Assembly (NCBI GenBank): GCA_050309775.1
Contig: JBNRMV010000016.1
Location: 1 to 41,211 of the forward strand
Source: DTU072 sp050309775
GTDB lineage: Bacteria; Bacillota; Clostridia; Christensenellales; DTU072
Reading direction: 5' to 3'
DNA length: 41,211 nucleotides
Each line of letters opens with the position of its first letter. Position 1 is the stretch's first letter. The position numbers and the translations under genes were made by a program. Below are positions 1 to 8,723 of this stretch, piece by piece. The notes under the pieces are model-generated. The model did no database searches. It was not told where the DNA came from and saw only the letters and a program-made list of their open reading frames with translations.

Positions 1-194
1 TGATCTGCTGAGGGATTCCAGCCGTTTATGTTGGCGGCGGTGCCGTTTGCATAACTTGCTTCAGCTACCGGCGCCTCCTCACACAGCACAAATATATTGA
101 GTGCTGATATCGTCAATGCGGCGACAATAGCAATCAACACGAAAGCAAAAAACATTCCAAAATATTTTTTTCTATTCATTTTATGGGCTGTCAT
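1..194 (-). CDS. N-terminal part of a secreted or membrane-anchored protein (runs off left edge)
   Basis: Reading leftwards from an ATG at 194, the frame stays open to the window edge (64 full codons). The first residues are MTAHKMNRKKYFGMFF, followed by a hydrophobic stretch (about residues 12-37, rich in A, V, I, L) and then a polar, Ala/Asn-rich segment. This is a typical signal peptide or N-terminal anchor of an exported protein. An AGAGGTG ribosome site lies 7 bases upstream of the ATG and fixes the start. A promoter (TTGTCT, 17 bp, TACAAT) lies about 85-110 bases upstream. The visible mature part is too short to assign a family. Confidence 0.75.
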   Translation of the reverse strand, partial: MTAHKMNRKKYFGMFFAFVLIAIVAALTISALNIFVLCEEAPVAEASYANGTAANINGWNPSAD

Positions 195-277
195 ATTAGC
201 ACCTCTTCACATACATATTTGGCTTTTGGCAGCAATAAACACATGCTTTCCAATTTTGCGTCCAGTAATCCACTATC

Positions 278-306
278 ATTGTATTCTAAAATAAAATCAA
301 AGACAA
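278..306 (-). promoter_or_regulatory. SigA-type promoter for the left-edge secreted protein
   Basis: Reverse strand: -35 TTGTCT (301-306), 17-bp spacer, -10 TACAAT (278-283). It points at the ATG at 194 and gives a leader of about 75 bases. The rest of 195-513 is AT-rich noncoding sequence in which I see only a weak hairpin just past the stop at 514. Confidence 0.6.
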
Positions 307-513
307 TATCTATTTTTCTTATACGTATAAACAAATTAAAATGACAAAATTTTCCCATAAATTTTATATGTTTTTTCCTATTAGAATTACAAAAAAAAGC
401 GCTTGACAACGCGGCCATTTACTAAAATATAGCTATTCTTTATTTGGAATAAAATCCTTAAATCAGACTTAAATTTTTTAATGCGCTCGCACGGTGGACA
501 AGCCTTGCAAAAA

Positions 514-2625
514 TCAATTATAAGACCTGGTGGCTTGGTTGTAATTTACCGATAAAAAATGCCCTTCAAAATTAAAATCCAACTGCTCGGCTTGCCTTTC
601 AGCGACAATGAATTCGCAATCATAGCGCTTGTATTCAAGCTGCTGAACAGCGCCGTTGACACTGAACACTCCGCCGTATTGCAGCGCAAAATTCTTTGCA
701 CCGCTGGCATAAGTAAGGTTGTTCTCACCATCAAAACGCACTGTGTTGGATTTTATTCTTTGTTGAAAGTCGGCAAAACTTTCTTTTGAGGCGTCGCTCA
801 GTTCATATATCCAAAACTGTTTCAGACCGCGCTGAACAAGGTCAAACTTTTTGTCGGGGTAGTCCTCCAGACCGCACTTCAGCGCCTTTGCGGTAGCGTT
901 GTCGTGCGCCAAATATTCCAAATCAGAGCCGCCGATAAGCGCTAGATATGCGCCGCCCACCCTGGCGAATGCATACCTGCCTTGCACGCTGACTTCGTCA
1001 AAAAAGGCTTCGGGCAAATATGTGTGAGTAAACTGCGGTACATCATAAAGCTCAAGAAAACCGCTTTTTTTCGGCAATTTGTAAATAGACATTTGCATAT
1101 TTTCGTGTTGCACGCTGTGCGGCGCCCTGCCGTATCCTGCCCAGTAGCCGGGAAATGCCGCAGCATTTTTCTCTGAGGCAAAGCGCGCCGGGTGCGTGGT
1201 AAAAACTACGGCTTTTTCGGTAAAGTTGGCGATGGAAAGCATTTGGGTAGCGCCGTAAGAGCCCGGATGATATGCCTGAGCCGTCGCAAGCTGGTAATTC
1301 GGAGTTCTGTATGTGTAAATATTCCCGCGCTGCAAAGCAATGCCGTTCGGCATAGGATTAAGATTCTTACTGATTGCGCTTGCAAGCCCCGTATACTTAA
1401 TCAGCGCCATGTTCATGTAGCGAAAATCATTGAGAAAATCATTTCGAAACATTTTATGCTTGGAAATATACCTAATGGTATTTTGTAAAACCTCCGGATT
1501 GGTGAAAGCCTCCATTCCCAATTGCATCATGATTTGCTCATCGCTCATGCCGACATAGCCTTTTTGCGCCATTTCGTCGACATTCAGACCGGAGGAAGAT
1601 TTTATGATGCGTGTAGCGTTTCTTTCTTTGCCAATTTCAATAATAACCTGCGGCACTTCGTAATACGCATTGCCTTCTTCGTCCGTTGCTTGGGTCATTG
1701 ATATGAAGTTTATGAGCATTCTGTGGCGCGCTGCGTCCTCTTCGTCGCCAAGCTGCCATATGTAGTTTGTAACTCTGCGCATCCTATCGCCCGTAATGCC
1801 TACCATGTTGCTGGCATACGCCCTTGCCGCCGGCGCCATATAAACATAATTATACATGTTTGACGCCAAATCATATAAAAGCAAGTCCATTATTATTTTC
1901 ATGCGTTCCGCCATATCTTTGTCTTCGGGGGCGGCAAACTGAATAAAGTTCGACATCGGACCTATATTGAACGGGGCATAATTCGCCGAATTGAACTCCG
2001 CAAATCCGTAATTGTAGCGATGTTCCATCCAGTAGTTTATTCTTTGCCTTGCCCTGCGCATATGCTCGGCGCCGGTTGCTCCGTCATTGGTAAATATTTC
2101 GTTGCTCCACAGACGGCCTGCCATATATTCGCTGACGGCTAAAAGAATCTGATGGTTTTCGGACCAATAACACATGCTGTCCTCGCCCGGCTCGGTCATC
2201 CAATACTTGGCATTCAGAAAGGTTTCTTTCAGCATTCTTGAGCCCTCGGGAGAAATGTCGGCTATGACATCGCCAAAAAGATATTGCAGCCGCAACATAA
2301 CAGGCATGTTGAAATCAGCCGTATCATAGCGCCCGTCAATATACTCTTTTGCCGGTTTTAATGAATACACAATAAATTCATTGTCTATGGTGATGCCTTC
2401 TTCTTCGGCAATGTCGGGATTTTCAAAATAATGGAGCAAATTCCCGACTCTGCCCAAGTCTTGTATTGTAATATCGGTTTCGTCCTTTATTCTGCGATAT
2501 GTAAGATTTATAATGATTTCGATAATGTTAAAAAGCAGTGCGCCGGCAAAGAGTCCGACTACGCACCAAATTATTATCTTTTTGGTCTTTGAAATCTTCT
2601 TTCGTGGTTCTTTATTCTTTTTCAT
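514..2625 (-). CDS. Membrane-anchored protein of unrecognised family, possible alpha/alpha-toroid carbohydrate-active enzyme
   Basis: 703 residues from the ATG at 2625. The N-terminus is basic (MKKNKEPRKKISKTKK), then one transmembrane segment (about residues 19-42, IIIWCVVGLFAGALLF), so the bulk should be outside the cell. Residues about 130-280 are helical and aromatic-rich with a striking motif, CYWSENHQILLAVSEY, followed by RINYWMEHR and YGFAEFNSANY. A Trp-Glu-Asn-His arrangement followed by helical repeats recalls (alpha/alpha)-toroid polysaccharide lyases and heparinase-like proteins, and the C-terminal third looks beta-rich. That link is inference; I do not recognise a named family. 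A TTG five codons upstream (2640) is in frame, but it lies against the -10 box and has no ribosome site, so the ATG is preferred. No Shine-Dalgarno precedes the ATG either. Confidence 0.75.
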   Translation of the reverse strand: MKKNKEPRKKISKTKKIIIWCVVGLFAGALLFNIIEIIINLTYRRIKDETDITIQDLGRVGNLLHYFENPDIAEEEGITIDNEFIVYSLKPAKEYIDGRYDTADFNMPVMLRLQYLFGDVIADISPEGSRMLKETFLNAKYWMTEPGEDSMCYWSENHQILLAVSEYMAGRLWSNEIFTNDGATGAEHMRRARQRINYWMEHRYNYGFAEFNSANYAPFNIGPMSNFIQFAAPEDKDMAERMKIIMDLLLYDLASNMYNYVYMAPAARAYASNMVGITGDRMRRVTNYIWQLGDEEDAARHRMLINFISMTQATDEEGNAYYEVPQVIIEIGKERNATRIIKSSSGLNVDEMAQKGYVGMSDEQIMMQLGMEAFTNPEVLQNTIRYISKHKMFRNDFLNDFRYMNMALIKYTGLASAISKNLNPMPNGIALQRGNIYTYRTPNYQLATAQAYHPGSYGATQMLSIANFTEKAVVFTTHPARFASEKNAAAFPGYWAGYGRAPHSVQHENMQMSIYKLPKKSGFLELYDVPQFTHTYLPEAFFDEVSVQGRYAFARVGGAYLALIGGSDLEYLAHDNATAKALKCGLEDYPDKKFDLVQRGLKQFWIYELSDASKESFADFQQRIKSNTVRFDGENNLTYASGAKNFALQYGGVFSVNGAVQQLEYKRYDCEFIVAERQAEQLDFNFEGHFLSVNYNQATRSYN

Positions 2626-2631
2626 AATGCG

Positions 2632-2660
2632 ATTATACAATGCGCAAAGAAAATTTGCAA
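2632..2660 (-). promoter_or_regulatory. Promoter placed for a leaderless transcript
   Basis: Reverse strand: -35 TTGCAA (2655-2660), 17-bp spacer, -10 TATAAT (2632-2637). Only six bases (CGCATT) separate the -10 from the ATG at 2625, so the expected start site is at or next to the A of the start codon. It sits between the helicase stop (2682) and the downstream gene. Confidence 0.6.
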
Positions 2661-2681
2661 TATGAATTCTTCATAATGAAG

Positions 2682-4202
2682 CTATTTATTGCCGCCTTTC
2701 TTATTCCTATTTTTGAAATACGATGCAGCGCTGACTTTTCTTCTCACAGGCAAAGCATAACCGTCAATATCCTCATATGCAAATTTTGACGGCCTGTTCT
2801 CAGCATTCCTATTGTTTTCAGAAACTCTTTTTTTGGAGTTCTCACCGTGCGCTCTCTTGGCATCGACGCCCTTTCCGGACTTTTTTTCATACGCTTTTTT
2901 GCCTCCAAATGTCTTTTTCTTAGCATTAGGGGCGTCTTCGGCTTTGCTTTTCCTTTTGTCAATACTGCCCTTGAAGGGCTTTGATTGAGGTTTATTTTTG
3001 TTCTGTACAACTTGTGAACGCCCGGCAAAAGTACTTTTTTGCGGCGCCGGCGGTGTGACCTTTTTTGTTTGCAAGTCCGAAAAAACGCTCAGATTTTCCG
3101 CTAAATAATGCTCTGTCAGCAAGGATTTTGTGGCTATGCGAAATTGTTCAAGCTGCACCAACTGCTCTTTGGTGTTTATCAGCGTGATTGCCTTGCCGCT
3201 CTTGCCGGCTCGCGCCGTTCTGCCGATACGGTGAATGTAATACTCAACATCATTGGGCAAATCATAATTAAAAATATAAGTCACATCCTCGATATCAATG
3301 CCTCTTGCGGCTACATCGGTGGCTACAAGTGTGGCAACTTTGTGCGACTTTATACTTTCCATAACACGCCTGCGTTCAGATTGGCGCATGTCGCCGTGCA
3401 ATGCAAGACAATTTATTCCCTTGCCGTTCAATAGGTTTTTTATGTCGTCAACCATTCTTTTTGTGTTGCAAAAAACTATGCTGCGCTCCGGCATAAGTTT
3501 TTTGAAAAGCTCCACCAAGGCAGTTTTTTTGCCGTTACGCGATACCCTGACATAGCTTTGGTCGATTTCGTCAATAGTTGAGTTTAGGTCGCCCAACTCA
3601 ACATATTGGGGCTCTTTCATATACTCTTTAGTGATTGCTCTTATCGCAGGGGGCATGGTCGCGGAAAACATAACTGTCTGTCTTTGACCGGGGGTCGCTT
3701 TGAGAATACTCTCAATATCCTCTCTGAATCCCATGTTGAGCATTTCGTCAGCCTCATCAAGCACAACCATTTTTAAGTTATGCAATTTCAGCGTGTTTCT
3801 TCTCATATGGTCCATAAGTCTGCCGGGAGTGCCTACAACGATTTTTGCATTTTTTAATGCCCTGATTTGTCTTTCAATATCTGCTCCGCCATAAATCGGG
3901 GCTATGCCGCAACCCTCTTTGAATTGCGTAATCTTGCGCAACTCGTCCGTCACTTGCAACGCCAGCTCCCTTGTGGGGCATATGGCAAGAATTTGAATTC
4001 CTTTTAATTGTGCGTCAACCTTATCGATAGCCGGCAAGCCGAAAGCAAAGGTTTTGCCGCTGCCGGTTTTTGAGCGCCCGAAGACATCTTTGCCTTCGGC
4101 AATCAGAGGTATGCATTGCTGCTGTATTTCGGTAGGCACGGTAAAACTCTTTTGTTCCAGCGCCTGTAATATCCATTCGGATAAATTCAATTCATTAAAC
4201 AT
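2682..4202 (-). CDS. DEAD-box ATP-dependent RNA helicase (CshA/DeaD-like)
   Basis: 506 residues. It unwinds RNA duplexes in ribosome assembly, cold adaptation or mRNA decay. All helicase motifs are visible: the Q motif near residues 1-32, Walker A SKTGSGKT (about 44-51), PTRELALQ (about 77), TPGR (about 125), DEAD (about 149-152), SAT (about 180), then in the second RecA domain NTKRMVD, ARGIDI and HRIGRTARAG. From about residue 390 to the end there is a Lys/Arg/Asn-rich disordered tail that could bind RNA; it has no clear RNA-recognition domain such as DbpA's. The ATG has a good AAGGAAG site. The gene has its own promoter, and its leader contains a terminator-like hairpin. Confidence 0.95.
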   Translation of the reverse strand: MFNELNLSEWILQALEQKSFTVPTEIQQQCIPLIAEGKDVFGRSKTGSGKTFAFGLPAIDKVDAQLKGIQILAICPTRELALQVTDELRKITQFKEGCGIAPIYGGADIERQIRALKNAKIVVGTPGRLMDHMRRNTLKLHNLKMVVLDEADEMLNMGFREDIESILKATPGQRQTVMFSATMPPAIRAITKEYMKEPQYVELGDLNSTIDEIDQSYVRVSRNGKKTALVELFKKLMPERSIVFCNTKRMVDDIKNLLNGKGINCLALHGDMRQSERRRVMESIKSHKVATLVATDVAARGIDIEDVTYIFNYDLPNDVEYYIHRIGRTARAGKSGKAITLINTKEQLVQLEQFRIATKSLLTEHYLAENLSVFSDLQTKKVTPPAPQKSTFAGRSQVVQNKNKPQSKPFKGSIDKRKSKAEDAPNAKKKTFGGKKAYEKKSGKGVDAKRAHGENSKKRVSENNRNAENRPSKFAYEDIDGYALPVRRKVSAASYFKNRNKKGGNK

Positions 4203-4236
4203 TTGTACTTCCTTATTTTAGTATGGCTTGTGACAT

Positions 4237-4263
4237 AAAAAAAGCAAAGAAAAATATCTTTGC
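4237..4263 (-). terminator. Intrinsic terminator inside the helicase leader
   Basis: Reverse-strand RNA forms a 7-bp stem (GCAAAGA with TCTTTGC, loop of 6) followed by seven U. It lies downstream of the helicase promoter (4291-4319) and upstream of its ATG (4202), so transcripts from that promoter must cross it. It may also end transcription of the upstream BspA-like gene, whose stop is at 4335. Confidence 0.65.
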
Positions 4264-4290
4264 ACTTTTTCTACACCTATATTTTTGCAA

Positions 4291-4319
4291 ATTGTACCAT
4301 TATTATTTTGTATAGTCAA
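4291..4319 (-). promoter_or_regulatory. Promoter of the DEAD-box helicase gene
   Basis: Reverse strand: -35 TTGACT (4314-4319), 17-bp spacer, -10 TACAAT (4291-4296). The expected start near 4284 gives a leader of about 80 bases that includes the hairpin at 4237-4263. Confidence 0.7.
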
Positions 4320-4334
4320 ATATATTGCAAAGAT

Positions 4335-6389
4335 TTATTCAGGTATACCGTCCGCATTCCAGTACACCGTTCTGTTGTCGACATTCCATTGTTCCAGCCA
4401 ACCGTTCGGCCTTGTGGCGGCTTTTGCGTAAATCGTCAGCGACGAACAGCCTCTGAATGCATGAACGCCTATTGTTATTACGCTTTTGGGAATATAAATA
4501 ACCCTCATAGCCGCACAATTTTCAAACGCCGTGGCATCAATCAGTTGCGTCTTTGGCGGTATGATTACGGACGGCAGCGTTGCGCAGCCGTTAAAGGCTT
4601 GCGGACCGATTGTTTTCAACTCGTCAGGCAAAGTCAAGTCTGTCAGCTTGGCGCAGTCCTTAAAAGCGCTTGCGCCGATTTCGGTCATTGCCGCAGGCAA
4701 TACCGCCTTTTCAAGGCTTGAACACCCTAGAAAAACATCATTGGGCAGCGTTTTTACGCCTGAGGGTATGGTAATTTCTTCAAGCGCGGCGCAACCATGA
4801 AAGGCGCTCTCGCCTATTGAAACCAAGTTTTTCGGCATCTTAAAATCATTTAGCGCGGCGCAGCCTGCAAAAGCATTTTTCAAAATTTTTGTCACAGTGC
4901 TCGGCGCATCGACTTTTGTAAGTCTTTGACAGCCATGAAAGCTGCTTTCTTCTATTGTTGTAATTTGTAGAGGAAGTTTTATTTCTGTCAATCTGTCGCA
5001 GCCGCTGAATGCTTTTTCGGCTAGCATGCCGCCTCGCAATACCACCTTGCGCAGGCTGGTCGCAGTCATTTCTTTATTGGTTGAGGTGTCTATTGCACCG
5101 AATAAGTGGCCCAGGAAACTCTTTTCCGCAGAATACGCAGTGTCGCCAAGAAAGGGCAAATCCAATGTATTCAGCAGATTTGCATCAATAAATGACGAAA
5201 TCTCAATGTTTGTCACGCTGTCGGGAACGCTAAGTTCAAATATATTGCTTCCCGTAAAGGCATATGACTTGATTTTGGTTACGGGTTTGTTTTCTATGAC
5301 GGAGGGCATGACATTGTTGAGTTCGTCGCTGACATAGTTTGTTATGCTGACAGCGTTGTTTTCAATAAGATATTGATAAATCCCGTTTTGCCCAAATGAA
5401 TTCTTTTTTACGCCCCAATATACTGGTGAATTGCCTTTGTTCCAGTTGCTTGCCCAATCTTCGGGCTTGCTCTCGGCATCGGTGTATATCTTCAGACCAA
5501 CCGAACCGGAAAAAGCCAAAGAACCTATCTCGGCTATAGTTGAAGACAAATAAATACCTTTCAGCACGCTGCAATTTTCAAACGCTTTGGGATAAATTGC
5601 CGATATGCCGTCATTGAGTTCTATATTCTTGATGTACTTGCAGCCATAAAATGCCCCGTATGGAATTATTTCCGCATCGGTTATTTTTATTTCTATCAGA
5701 TTTCTTGGAATATAATAATACAAACTTTCGCTCGAATTAAAATGTTGTTGCGTAGTTCCCTCAAAAATATCATATGTTTCGGTGCTGCCAAAGATATGCC
5801 CGAATACGGCGTCTTGCGACAACTTGCTTTCTCGGGAACTTCCGACAAAAGGCAGCGAAATACTTGTTATCTCCGTACAGCCTTTGAAAGCCGCAACGCC
5901 TATATTTTTTACGGCATCTGACACAACCACGCTCTTAATCAATGTGTTGTTCAAAAACGCTTCTTCGCTTATTACTGTGACGGGGGCTTGATTATGCTCC
6001 GCCACGACCACCCGTTCAGATGCGCCGCTGTACCCCGTGACGGCATAACTGCCGTCGTCCAGCAACTCAAACTCCAGACCTTGCGTTGAAACAAGTATCT
6101 CTTTCCATTTTGCATAGACCTTTATGTCAGAAGTATTGTCCGAAGCTATCAAAGAACCGACGGTAAATTGCTCTCTGAAACTCTCATTGTCATAATACCA
6201 ACCCTCAAACTCATAGCCGTCTTTTGTCGGAGTAGGCAGTTGAAATCGTGTTTTGCCGTCAGTTTCTATTGCCGCAACGGCAGAGCCGCCGTTGCTGTCA
6301 AAAATTACCTTGAAGTTTTTTTTGCCGCAAGCTGCAAGCGCAATTGTCAGCGCAAGTAATATTAAAATAAGCCAGTTTATTTTCTTCAT
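4335..6389 (-). CDS. BspA-like leucine-rich-repeat surface lipoprotein with InlB repeat
   Basis: 684 residues. The N-terminus is a lipoprotein signal (hydrophobic core then LAAC, Cys near residue 21), so the protein should be anchored on the outer face of the membrane. Residues about 27-95 match an InlB B-repeat / Listeria-Bacteroides repeat (VIFDSNGG, EFEGWYYDN, ending VYAKW). The rest consists of LRR_5/BspA-type repeats of about 23 residues with the pattern IPxxVxxIGxxAFxGCxxL. Such proteins bind host or neighbour surfaces in gut bacteria; the ligand cannot be read from sequence. The start is 7 bases after the stop of the ThiF-family gene, with no good ribosome site of its own, which suggests translational coupling. 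Confidence 0.9.
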   Translation of the reverse strand: MKKINWLILILLALTIALAACGKKNFKVIFDSNGGSAVAAIETDGKTRFQLPTPTKDGYEFEGWYYDNESFREQFTVGSLIASDNTSDIKVYAKWKEILVSTQGLEFELLDDGSYAVTGYSGASERVVVAEHNQAPVTVISEEAFLNNTLIKSVVVSDAVKNIGVAAFKGCTEITSISLPFVGSSRESKLSQDAVFGHIFGSTETYDIFEGTTQQHFNSSESLYYYIPRNLIEIKITDAEIIPYGAFYGCKYIKNIELNDGISAIYPKAFENCSVLKGIYLSSTIAEIGSLAFSGSVGLKIYTDAESKPEDWASNWNKGNSPVYWGVKKNSFGQNGIYQYLIENNAVSITNYVSDELNNVMPSVIENKPVTKIKSYAFTGSNIFELSVPDSVTNIEISSFIDANLLNTLDLPFLGDTAYSAEKSFLGHLFGAIDTSTNKEMTATSLRKVVLRGGMLAEKAFSGCDRLTEIKLPLQITTIEESSFHGCQRLTKVDAPSTVTKILKNAFAGCAALNDFKMPKNLVSIGESAFHGCAALEEITIPSGVKTLPNDVFLGCSSLEKAVLPAAMTEIGASAFKDCAKLTDLTLPDELKTIGPQAFNGCATLPSVIIPPKTQLIDATAFENCAAMRVIYIPKSVITIGVHAFRGCSSLTIYAKAATRPNGWLEQWNVDNRTVYWNADGIPE

Positions 6390-6396
6390 AGCGTAT

Positions 6397-7071
6397 TTAT
6401 ATTTCTATCACCTCGAACTCATTGTTGTACAAGTCCATAATCAACATTTTGTTGCGCAGCAGCTTTCCTTTTTTTAGTAAATATTTTATGACCAGACTGA
6501 CCTGCACTGATGCCGCCGCCGCAGGAGTAAATGACGGATTGCCCATAACGCTTTCAGAACACTTGCTGACGGTTTTGTAAAATTTGCTCAGCGTCCTATC
6601 GCCGGGGAATATGGTTGAAATGTGCGCATACCAACCCGAAATTGCGCCGTGAATAAGCGGCAGTCCAAGTGTTTCGGCGGCTTTTTCCAGCGTCAGTCTT
6701 GTTTCCACAGAGTCACACGCATCAATTATTACTTCGCAGCCGCTTAATAAGGTTTCTGCATTGCTTTGGGTCAGCCTTTCATATACCGCTTCTATATTAA
6801 CATGCTCATTTATTTGGCGCATGCGAATGTCAGCAGCCTCCGTTTTGGGTTTTCCGATATTGTCCGAATTGCAGAGCAGCTGACGGTTGAGGTTTGTTTC
6901 ATCAAAAATGTCTCCGTCTATCGCGCGTATTGAGCCGATGCCTATTCTTGCCAGCATTTCAAGGACATATCCGCCCAAACCGCCCAAACCGGCGATACAG
7001 ACTTTTGACTGCGCCAATCTTTGCTGTTCTTCATCAGAGATAGTCTGTTTATTTTTTTCGTATCGGAGCAT
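6397..7071 (-). CDS. HesA/MoeB/ThiF-family adenylyltransferase (E1-like)
   Basis: 224 residues. Family members adenylate the C-terminal glycine of a ubiquitin-like sulfur carrier (ThiS or MoaD type) or another carboxylate. Visible features: the nucleotide-binding loop GLGGLGG (about residues 29-35), the acidic strand end DGDIFDETNLNRQ (about 52-64) with the conserved Asn and Arg of the ATP site, and DACDS (about 117-121). I do not see the paired CxxC zinc motifs of classical MoeB/ThiF, and no sulfur-carrier gene is nearby, so the substrate is open. A strong AGGAAGG site precedes the ATG, and a good promoter lies at 7109-7137. It is first in a two-gene operon with a BspA-like lipoprotein, an unusual partner. 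Confidence 0.85.
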   Translation of the reverse strand: MLRYEKNKQTISDEEQQRLAQSKVCIAGLGGLGGYVLEMLARIGIGSIRAIDGDIFDETNLNRQLLCNSDNIGKPKTEAADIRMRQINEHVNIEAVYERLTQSNAETLLSGCEVIIDACDSVETRLTLEKAAETLGLPLIHGAISGWYAHISTIFPGDRTLSKFYKTVSKCSESVMGNPSFTPAAAASVQVSLVIKYLLKKGKLLRNKMLIMDLYNNEFEVIEI

Positions 7072-7108
7072 AACCCTTCCTGCGTTTAATCTGGTTTCTA
7101 CAATTTTA

Positions 7109-7137
7109 ATTATAACCTTTTAATATTTATGAGTCAA
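7109..7137 (-). promoter_or_regulatory. Promoter of the ThiF-family/BspA-like operon
   Basis: Reverse strand: -35 TTGACT (7132-7137), 17-bp spacer, -10 TATAAT (7109-7114). It diverges from the promoter at 7178-7206. Confidence 0.75.
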
Positions 7138-7177
7138 GAGCACATAATTGCCGCCAAATGATTTTTTGATACCTATC

Positions 7178-7206
7178 TTGACAAGCGGCTTTCTTTCTTG
7201 TATTAT
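7178..7206 (+). promoter_or_regulatory. Promoter of lipase-like paralog A
   Basis: -35 TTGACA (7178-7183), 17-bp spacer, -10 TATTAT (7201-7206). The expected start near 7213 gives a leader of under 20 bases before the ATG at 7230. Confidence 0.75.
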
Positions 7207-7229
7207 TTTATAGTATCTTAGAGGTGAGT

Positions 7230-8711
7230 ATGAAAAAAATTGTTATAGTAATCGTTTTGGTGATTGTTTGCTCGGTTGTGGTGTTCATCGGATTTGGGGA
7301 ACAGCAGCCTGCCGCCGCAAATTTGTACAGCCAAAAAGGATACATAGATTATGCCGAAAAGGTATTCCTCGATGTGGAGAAGTATCCCGACATGGCGGAG
7401 ATGGGTTTGTTTTGGACAAGGTGGGATGACACCGAAAAAAGAATTGTTCAGGTTCCCGCAGACTCTGCCGAAGGCGCGGCATTGGTTGACCCCAACAAGC
7501 CCACTATAATAAACATTCACGGCGTTTTGCTGGACGGTTATTATTATCAGGAAAAATTCCGCCTGAACCGCAAAATAGCCAACCCTGCTGAATTTGACAT
7601 TGACGCAGACATAGTTTCGTTGAACTATTTGTGGCTGCGCGAGGGCTGGAATGTAGCCAATTATCATTACAATCGCTTTGCGTCAGAAATGAATCCGGGC
7701 AGTATAGAAAGCAAAATCTGGGCTACCGACGGCGAAAACGGCGTTCGTTACCGCCATCCGGACGGAGAATACAGCGCCCCCGATGTTACCAAATACTCTC
7801 TTGCGGAGCATTTTGCCGCAGAATACATAAGAGCCATGCGCTTGCTGCCCGAAAACATGGGCGAAAAAGAAATCAGGTTTGCTGCGCACTCCATGGGCGG
7901 CATGCTGACGACAGCGACAATATTTTTGCTGACTGAGCTTGCCGATGACGGACAGTTGCCCCAAACACAACTTCCAGACCGCTATGCCTTGCTTGATTCT
8001 TATTTCAGTACGGCAATAGAAAAGAAAGGAGAAATCATTGACGCCGGTCCGAAGGATATTACTATCAGTTGGTCGGGCAAACCGCTGGTCAACAACAATA
8101 GCGGCGATACCATGATGGCATGCTTGCTTGCCATTGCAAACAAAGGCATTGCGCTGGAATACTATACTTATGAAACAATGAACTTTTTGTTGTTGGGCGC
8201 GTCACGCTATGCGGAGCAGTTGCGCACCATAAGCACATTCGCCGTAGTCGACCCCGACTTCAAGGGCGGCGGATATTCGGTCACAACCGACGGGCATAAC
8301 GGAGTAAGAGAATGGTATCTTTGCTCATTGCTTGACGACCCGATTAAGGATATTACGCACGGCAACAACACGACAGCGCTGGCGCCCTCTGCGGCTTTGC
8401 CTACAAATTTACTTCCGACTCTGTATAACAAAGAATTCCAGATATTAAACGGCACAACCACCGTCAGAGCAAATGACGATACCATGATTGAGCGTTTCAA
8501 AATAACCTACCACACAAACGGCGGCAGGAACTCAAATAAAAACCCCAACAAATACATTCCCTGGGGCGAAAACCTTGAACTGACTGCTGCCAGCAAAAAC
8601 GGCGCAACCTTTGCAGGCTGGTATGAGAACAGCGATTTAAGCGGAACGCCAATCACCGAAATAAATGTGTCGGCAAAAAAACACTACCATTTGTATGCAA
8701 AATGGCTATAA
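7230..8711 (+). CDS. Secreted lipase-like alpha/beta-hydrolase with C-terminal InlB repeat (paralog A)
   Basis: 493 residues from the ATG at 7230. A GTG at 7224 is in frame but lies inside the GAGGTG ribosome site. The N-terminal hydrophobic segment (about residues 5-24) is a signal or anchor. The hydrolase part shows strand-plus-oxyanion sequence INIHGVLL (about 94) and nucleophile motif AHSMGG (Ser221). Alignment by eye to the two paralogs at 15-18.4 kb suggests the acid is Asp256 (ALLDSYFS) and the histidine is His356 (HNGVREWY). Residues about 424-493 form an InlB B-repeat (HTNGG, FAGWYENSDLSG, ending LYAKWL). The likely role is cleavage of esters or lipids at the cell surface; the substrate is unknown. 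It is monocistronic. Confidence 0.8.
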   Translation: MKKIVIVIVLVIVCSVVVFIGFGEQQPAAANLYSQKGYIDYAEKVFLDVEKYPDMAEMGLFWTRWDDTEKRIVQVPADSAEGAALVDPNKPTIINIHGVLLDGYYYQEKFRLNRKIANPAEFDIDADIVSLNYLWLREGWNVANYHYNRFASEMNPGSIESKIWATDGENGVRYRHPDGEYSAPDVTKYSLAEHFAAEYIRAMRLLPENMGEKEIRFAAHSMGGMLTTATIFLLTELADDGQLPQTQLPDRYALLDSYFSTAIEKKGEIIDAGPKDITISWSGKPLVNNNSGDTMMACLLAIANKGIALEYYTYETMNFLLLGASRYAEQLRTISTFAVVDPDFKGGGYSVTTDGHNGVREWYLCSLLDDPIKDITHGNNTTALAPSAALPTNLLPTLYNKEFQILNGTTTVRANDDTMIERFKITYHTNGGRNSNKNPNKYIPWGENLELTAASKNGATFAGWYENSDLSGTPITEINVSAKKHYHLYAKWL

Positions 8712-8723
8712 GCCTTTGGGCTG

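Noticed and set aside
191..418. 75-codon reverse ORF upstream of the left-edge gene
   Set aside because: It covers the promoter of the left-edge gene and has no ribosome site.
397..435. TTGACA on the plus strand near 403 as a promoter
   Set aside because: No proper -10 at 16-18 bp and no plus-strand gene follows.
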